Source: an uncultured Gilliamella sp. (GTDB lineage Bacteria; Pseudomonadota; Gammaproteobacteria; Enterobacterales; Orbaceae). Taken from it: a DNA stretch of 64,000 bases. The notes under the pieces were generated by a model. The model did no database searches. It was not told the DNA's origin and saw nothing but the letters and a program-made list of their open reading frames with translations. A program made the translations under genes and the position numbers. The stretch spans positions 1 through 64,000 of the forward strand of contig CAMLAI010000003.1 of assembly GCA_946477995.1 (NCBI GenBank). Direction: 5' to 3'. Below, piece after piece: positions 58,686 through 64,000 of the stretch. Every line of letters begins with the position of its first letter. Within the stretch, counting starts at the first letter, position 1.

Positions 58686-59835
58686 GCAAATTCATGCAAA
58701 ACAAGTTTTAACACCTATTGGTTGGTTAGAAAATGCCATTATCACTATTGAAAAAGATAGAATCACCAATATTGAGCTTAGTGATAAAACGAGTATCAAT
58801 GAGATTAAGGTATTACCAGCACTAATTGATACCCATATTCATGGCGTAATGGGTGCAGATACGATGGATGCAACGCATACCGCTCTTGATACCATGAGTC
58901 GTTTTCTAGCACAGCGTGGTGTAGGTGCTTTTTTGGCAACAACAGTAACGGAAAGCCATGAAAAAATTGAAGCGGCTTTAATACAAGTAAAAAATAGTAT
59001 TAAACAAGGGGTATCTGGTGCAACCTTACTTGGGTCATATCTAGAAGGACCTTTTTTTACCGCAACACACAAAGGTGCACACCCACAAGAACTACTACAT
59101 GCCCCCAATCAATTACTCATTGAAAAATGGTTAAAACTTGCAGAAGGGACATTAAAGTGCATCGCTTTAGCGCCTGAATATCCTGAATCGATAGCGATAA
59201 TCAAATGGCTATCTAGCCAAAAAATACGTGTCATGCTAGGACATACTGATGCAGACTATTCAACTACTAAAGCGGCACTGTTGGCCGGCGCAAGTGGCGT
59301 AGTACATTGTTATAATGGGATGTCAGGTTTACAGCATCGTAATCCCGGTGTTGTTGGCGCAGCACTCAGTATTGACAATTGCCAAGCAGAAATCATTGTT
59401 GATGGCCACCATGTTCATCCTGCAGCTGTTGCCATTGCTCACAAATGTTGTGGTAAAAATTTATTGCTCATCACGGATGCTATGCGAGCAACCGGTATGC
59501 CTAATGGAGATTATCAATTAGGCAAATTAGTCGTACATATGCAAGATAATGTTGTACGCACCGATGAAGGAAGTCTTGCTGGAAGTGTATTAACGCTGGA
59601 TCGTGCTGTTAACAATTTTGCTAAATTTACAGATATTTGTTTTGAACAAGCATGGCTACATGCTAGCTATTACCCAGCAAAAGCATTAGGTATTGATGAA
59701 GATTTAGGTAGTATTTCCATCAATAAATTAGCTAATTTAGTCTTACTTAATAAGCGAAATGAACTAGTTGCAACTATTGTTAATGGTAAAGTGGTATATA
59801 AATCAAAAGAATATGATGATCATTATTTTTGCTAA
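58675..59835 (+). CDS. nagA: N-acetylglucosamine/galactosamine-6-phosphate deacetylase
   Basis: LPALIDTHIHGVMGADTMDA, GSYLEGPFF, MLGHTDADYS, HCYNGMSGLQHRNPG. Confidence 0.93.
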   Translation: MASKQIHAKQVLTPIGWLENAIITIEKDRITNIELSDKTSINEIKVLPALIDTHIHGVMGADTMDATHTALDTMSRFLAQRGVGAFLATTVTESHEKIEAALIQVKNSIKQGVSGATLLGSYLEGPFFTATHKGAHPQELLHAPNQLLIEKWLKLAEGTLKCIALAPEYPESIAIIKWLSSQKIRVMLGHTDADYSTTKAALLAGASGVVHCYNGMSGLQHRNPGVVGAALSIDNCQAEIIVDGHHVHPAAVAIAHKCCGKNLLLITDAMRATGMPNGDYQLGKLVVHMQDNVVRTDEGSLAGSVLTLDRAVNNFAKFTDICFEQAWLHASYYPAKALGIDEDLGSISINKLANLVLLNKRNELVATIVNGKVVYKSKEYDDHYFC

Positions 59836-59955
59836 ATGCTGAACAAAGCATAATTATGATCACTAAACCACGCCTAAAGAATATTTTTATGCTATAACCA
59901 AAAGAGTATAACAATGTTATAACTCACGTTTTTAAATGACATAAAAGGAGGTCAT

Positions 59956-61215
59956 ATGAAACAAATCCTATTTAAAGGAATATTAGGTTTAACAGCATTG
60001 TTGTCATTTTCAACATATGCAACAGATACGCTAGATGATTATACTTTAGAACAAGTGGTCGTATTTAGCCGTCATGGTTTACGTGCACCATTAGCAAGTC
60101 CAACAAGCACACTAGGGAAAGTCACGCCAAACCAATGGCCACAATGGGATACACCAGCGAGTTATTTGACCATACGCGGCGGTGTGTTAGAAACATATTT
60201 TGGTCACTATTTTAGCCAATGGCTTGTGGATAATAAATTATTAAATGCCGATAGTTGCCCAACAGAAAAAGATGTTTACATTTATACCAACAGCCTTCAA
60301 CGAACAATTGCGACCGGACAATATTTTGCGGTTGGTGCTTTTCCTGGCTGTATAGTGCCTATTATTCATAAAGAAAAACTCGGTACGATGGATCCACTGT
60401 TTTTTCCCGTTATTCGAGATGATAGTCCTGAATTTAAACAAGCTGCGATTAATTCAATTAATCAAAATGCAGATTCTAATGGTATTGACGGGTTAAATAA
60501 AAAGCTAAATAAAGCCTATCGAGACATGGCTAATGTCATCAATTATCCAAAATCAAAAGATTGTTTAAACAACAAACAATGTGACTTTATTGCTTTACCA
60601 ACACAATTGATCATCGAAAAAGGTAAAGAACCTGGTATTACTGGACCGCTACGAACAGGAACATCTATTGCCGATGCCTTTATATTACAATACTATGAAG
60701 GCGTACCTTTAGCAAAAGTAGCTTGGGGCAAAATAAAAAATGAGCAGCAATTTAAACAGCTTGTTGCCATTAAAGAAGATTATAATAAGGTTCTGTTTGG
60801 CTCACCTGTTGTGGCAAAACACGTCGCTGCAAATTTAGTTAATTACATTAATCAAGCATTCACTGAAAATGACTCAACTATAAAGTTTACTTTTTTAGTA
60901 GGGCATGACTCCAATGTAGCTTCTTTATTTTCAACAATGCAGATTCAACCTTATAACTTACCAAACCAGTTTGAAACAACACCTATTGGCGGCAAAGTGG
61001 TATTCGAAAAATGGCGAAACAACAGTAGTGGCGAAAAATTTATGAAAATTGAGTATGTTTATCAATCTACAGATCAAATTCGCAACTTATCACCATTGAA
61101 TCGTGATAATCCACCACAAAAAGTCACCTTAAACATGACAAAATGCCCAACAAATGCAATGGGACTTTGCTCATTCACCACCTTCAAACAAGTGATGGAT
61201 GATATCAGCAAATAG
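59956..61215 (+). CDS. Periplasmic histidine acid phosphatase (glucose-1-phosphatase-like)
   Basis: Signal peptide, SRHGLRAPL (RHGxRxP), catalytic HD in FLVGHDSNVASLF. Confidence 0.88.
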   Translation: MKQILFKGILGLTALLSFSTYATDTLDDYTLEQVVVFSRHGLRAPLASPTSTLGKVTPNQWPQWDTPASYLTIRGGVLETYFGHYFSQWLVDNKLLNADSCPTEKDVYIYTNSLQRTIATGQYFAVGAFPGCIVPIIHKEKLGTMDPLFFPVIRDDSPEFKQAAINSINQNADSNGIDGLNKKLNKAYRDMANVINYPKSKDCLNNKQCDFIALPTQLIIEKGKEPGITGPLRTGTSIADAFILQYYEGVPLAKVAWGKIKNEQQFKQLVAIKEDYNKVLFGSPVVAKHVAANLVNYINQAFTENDSTIKFTFLVGHDSNVASLFSTMQIQPYNLPNQFETTPIGGKVVFEKWRNNSSGEKFMKIEYVYQSTDQIRNLSPLNRDNPPQKVTLNMTKCPTNAMGLCSFTTFKQVMDDISK

Positions 61216-61287
61216 TGTTATTTATTAATAGTAAGCAAAAACTGTTAACTGCGTTTTATGCTTACTATCCATTATGTTTATCTAAGG

Positions 61288-61947
61288 TTATTCAGCATTA
61301 ATTTTTGAAATCACAATATCCGTTGGCATAACTTTTTTAATGATTAATTCATCAAAACTATTAATGTTCAATGCAACGTTTGCCTGAGCACAGTTAAGTA
61401 AATTAACACCAATAACTTGGCATTTAGCATTAAAAGCAGATTGTATTCCCGCAATCGAATCCTCAAAAACAATACATTGCTCAGCAAGTAATCCAAGTGC
61501 TTTTGCGCCTTGCAAGTAACCGTCCGGAGCAGGTTTAGTCTTTGCTACCATTTCACCCGTGATAAAAACGGGTGGTTTCGCTACGCCAAGCAGGTTGAAT
61601 CGAGATTCAGCAACTATTTTAGTGCCAGAAGTCACAATGCCCCAAGGTATATTTTGCGATGATAACAATTGTAAAAATTTACTCGCGCCGGGTATTTCAC
61701 CTATGCCATCTAAGTCTTGTGATTCTAATTGCTCCATCCAGTTAAACTCTTGTTTTATCTCTTCATTAGGTTTATCCGGTAAAAAAAGCTTTATATTGTC
61801 AATCGCTTTACGCCCATGAATTGAAGTCAACACATAATCATGATCTAGATGATGACGCTTGGCAAATTTTAACCAACAACGCTCAACTGCTGATAATGAG
61901 TTGACTAATGTCCCATCTAAATCAAAAAGAAGTCCTTTAGCTTGCAT
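61288..61947 (-). CDS. HAD-superfamily sugar phosphatase (YfbT-like)
   Basis: GLLFDLDGTLVNS, GIVTSGTK, KPAPDGYLQGAKALG, VFEDSIAGIQSA. Confidence 0.88.
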   Translation of the reverse strand: MQAKGLLFDLDGTLVNSLSAVERCWLKFAKRHHLDHDYVLTSIHGRKAIDNIKLFLPDKPNEEIKQEFNWMEQLESQDLDGIGEIPGASKFLQLLSSQNIPWGIVTSGTKIVAESRFNLLGVAKPPVFITGEMVAKTKPAPDGYLQGAKALGLLAEQCIVFEDSIAGIQSAFNAKCQVIGVNLLNCAQANVALNINSFDELIIKKVMPTDIVISKINAE

Positions 61948-62274
61948 ATTATAATTTTCCTGTACGACTACATTGAATTTACTGTTCTATCGATTTTTGC
62001 ATTAACTGATTTCCATTTAATGCAAATAACGTCAATCAATCACTTTTGCCATACCTGTATAGAGACTCATTAAACATTCAATCTCAACACAACAATACGC
62101 TGCTGATATTGTCACAAGTATCACAACAGGCTGCGACTGCATAGCCACATGAACTCACCGTTGAAATAGTTAACAAGTGATAAATAGTAAAAGTCGTTAT
62201 CTGCTAACTTTATTATTGTGCTTTTTAGTATTTATTAAGATGAAATAAGTTAAATAGCCCCGCCTTTTCAAGCG

Positions 62275-63219
62275 TTATTTATCCATTACTTGTTGGACAA
62301 CAACTTGCTGGAAATAGCCATCATAGTTTTGCATATTGACAAAACCAGTTTGTGACTCCATCGTATTTAACATGCCCATCGTCATAGCTCGTTTAAGCAT
62401 CACCTCTACCGGTTCATGTTGGTGAATACCAACAGCCAGCCCAGCTAAAGTTACATCTCCAGAACCGACAGGATTAACCACATTAATTTTAGGAATTGTT
62501 ACTCGATAATATTGTCCATGACAACGAGCAAAGGCGCCATTTTTACCCAATGATACAATGACAAAAGCGATGTTATCCAACAAAGGATGATTAACCGCTG
62601 AAATCAGTGAATCAATATTTTGTTCATCAATATTAACTTGTAGAATTTGTTGTAGTTCACTCTTATTGGGTTTTATCAAATATGGTTTATTTTGGGAGAT
62701 TAACACCTCATGCAGCATGTTGCCAGATGAATCAAGTAAAACGGGAATATTGTTTTTATTCGCTTTTTCAATAAGTTGAGCATAAAAATTAACAGGAAAA
62801 CCTTGGGGCAACGATCCAGAAATTGTGATTACTTTGGCCTGACTTAATAGTGTTTGATAATGATTGAAAAAATGAATCACATCTTGTTCAGTAAGTATAG
62901 GGCCTGATTCAAGAATTTCAGTTTGATTCCCCTCATGTAAAATCGCTATACAATTTCTTGATTCCTGCTTTGTAATATAAAAATCATATTTAATATCATC
63001 TTCAGTCAATTTTTTTTGAATATATTCACCCGTAGTGCCACCAACAATACCCGAAGCTAATACATCTATCCCCGAATATTTAATCCCCCGAGTTACATTC
63101 AGTCCCTTCCCTCCGGCTGTTTTTCTGACGTCTTTTACTCGATTAATATCATTAATGTTAAATTTTGCCAGTGGATAAGAGATATCCACCGAAGGGTTCA
63201 TTGTAATGGTTAATATCAT
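62275..63219 (-). CDS. PfkB family hexose-phosphate kinase (tagatose-6-phosphate/1-phosphofructokinase type)
   Basis: MILTITMNPSVDISYPL, RKTAGGKGLNVTRG, VNPVGSGDVTLAGLAVG. Confidence 0.88.
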   Translation of the reverse strand: MILTITMNPSVDISYPLAKFNINDINRVKDVRKTAGGKGLNVTRGIKYSGIDVLASGIVGGTTGEYIQKKLTEDDIKYDFYITKQESRNCIAILHEGNQTEILESGPILTEQDVIHFFNHYQTLLSQAKVITISGSLPQGFPVNFYAQLIEKANKNNIPVLLDSSGNMLHEVLISQNKPYLIKPNKSELQQILQVNIDEQNIDSLISAVNHPLLDNIAFVIVSLGKNGAFARCHGQYYRVTIPKINVVNPVGSGDVTLAGLAVGIHQHEPVEVMLKRAMTMGMLNTMESQTGFVNMQNYDGYFQQVVVQQVMDK

Positions 63220-63403
63220 GTTTTTTTCCTACACAAATGATGCTCTACTATTGTTTATGAGAAATATTCAACTTACTTAATTTGGTTAATATGATGTAAG
63301 AAAAAAGTTTGTAACAGTATTAGTCTTTGCTTAAATTGGATAAGCTGAAATTGATGATTTTTTTATAAACGACATTCCATCGAAATCCCATCATCCTTGT
63401 ATT

Positions 63404-64000
63404 TTATACAGCTATAAAACCAACACCTTTTGCTTCAAATTCTTGTTTACATCGACTATTAACATCAACATCTGTAATAATTACATCAAGCTGGCTCATA
63501 GGTAACACAACATTGATACCATTACGCCCAAACTTTGATGAATCTAAAACCGCAATCACATGTTTTGCAGCTTTAGCCATAACGCTACTTATAGTATAAC
63601 CTTCATTAAACGTTGTTATTCCTCTTTCAGCATCAATCCCGTCTGCGCCAACAAACAAAATATCTGCTGAAATGCCGGCTAATGATTGCTCAGCAATTTT
63701 TCCATGAAAAGAACGTGTTTTGTGTCTGAGCGTACCTCCACACATAAACAACATGATGTCACTATTGTCTGATAAGATAAATGCTGACGTCAGACTATTG
63801 GTAATCACTGTAATATGTTTTAGTTTTACCAGCTCTTCAGCTATTAGCATAGTTGTACTACCGCTATCTAAAATAATAGTATCACCTTCTTTAACATGTT
63901 TAACTGCTTCAATTGCAATACGTTTTTTTGCTTCTATAAATCGCTGATAGCGATCTTCTAATTGCAACTCTTTAAACGATTTCATTTCTCCATTATCAAC
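63404..64000 (-). CDS. DeoR family regulator, truncated by the right window edge
   Basis: DeoR sensor domain (IILDSGSTTMLIAEELV, VGADGIDAERGIT); frame is open through 64000 (VDNGEMKSF...), so the HTH lies outside the window. Confidence 0.85.
   Translation of the reverse strand, partial: VDNGEMKSFKELQLEDRYQRFIEAKKRIAIEAVKHVKEGDTIILDSGSTTMLIAEELVKLKHITVITNSLTSAFILSDNSDIMLFMCGGTLRHKTRSFHGKIAEQSLAGISADILFVGADGIDAERGITTFNEGYTISSVMAKAAKHVIAVLDSSKFGRNGINVVLPMSQLDVIITDVDVNSRCKQEFEAKGVGFIAV

Overview
AT-rich gammaproteobacterial chromosome segment. Gene content suggests an Orbaceae-like (Gilliamella-type) host, but that is inference only. The window holds (1) an ompA / dnaA-dnaN-recF-gyrB replication block; (2) an ~18 kb co-oriented minus-strand locus (9635-27747) that is the most unusual part; (3) conserved housekeeping blocks (gss, ybeD, metY-like, adk, yfgJ-der-bamB-yfgM-hisS-ispG-rodZ, pdxY-tyrS, putP, nth-smrB, rplU-rpmA-EamA-obgE); (4) a MarR/HlyD/ABC-2 permease exporter cassette; (5) an aga-type amino-sugar PTS operon with nagA and accessory sugar-phosphate genes. 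The 18 kb locus combines SrfA/SrfB/SrfC homologues with a bitopic repeat-type protein, a secreted PpkA-like VWA protein without a kinase domain, an ABC ATPase and FtsX-type permease, an FGE/SUMF1-fold protein, two lipoproteins and two paralogous VWA membrane proteins. The middle part resembles the TagQRST-PpkA sensory module of type VI secretion, yet no T6SS structural genes are present. I propose it is a trans-envelope mechanosensory or effector complex. A second find is a Fur-box-controlled RyhB-type sRNA between smrB and obgE, absent from the ORF track. No tRNA, rRNA, CRISPR array or transposase was recognised.
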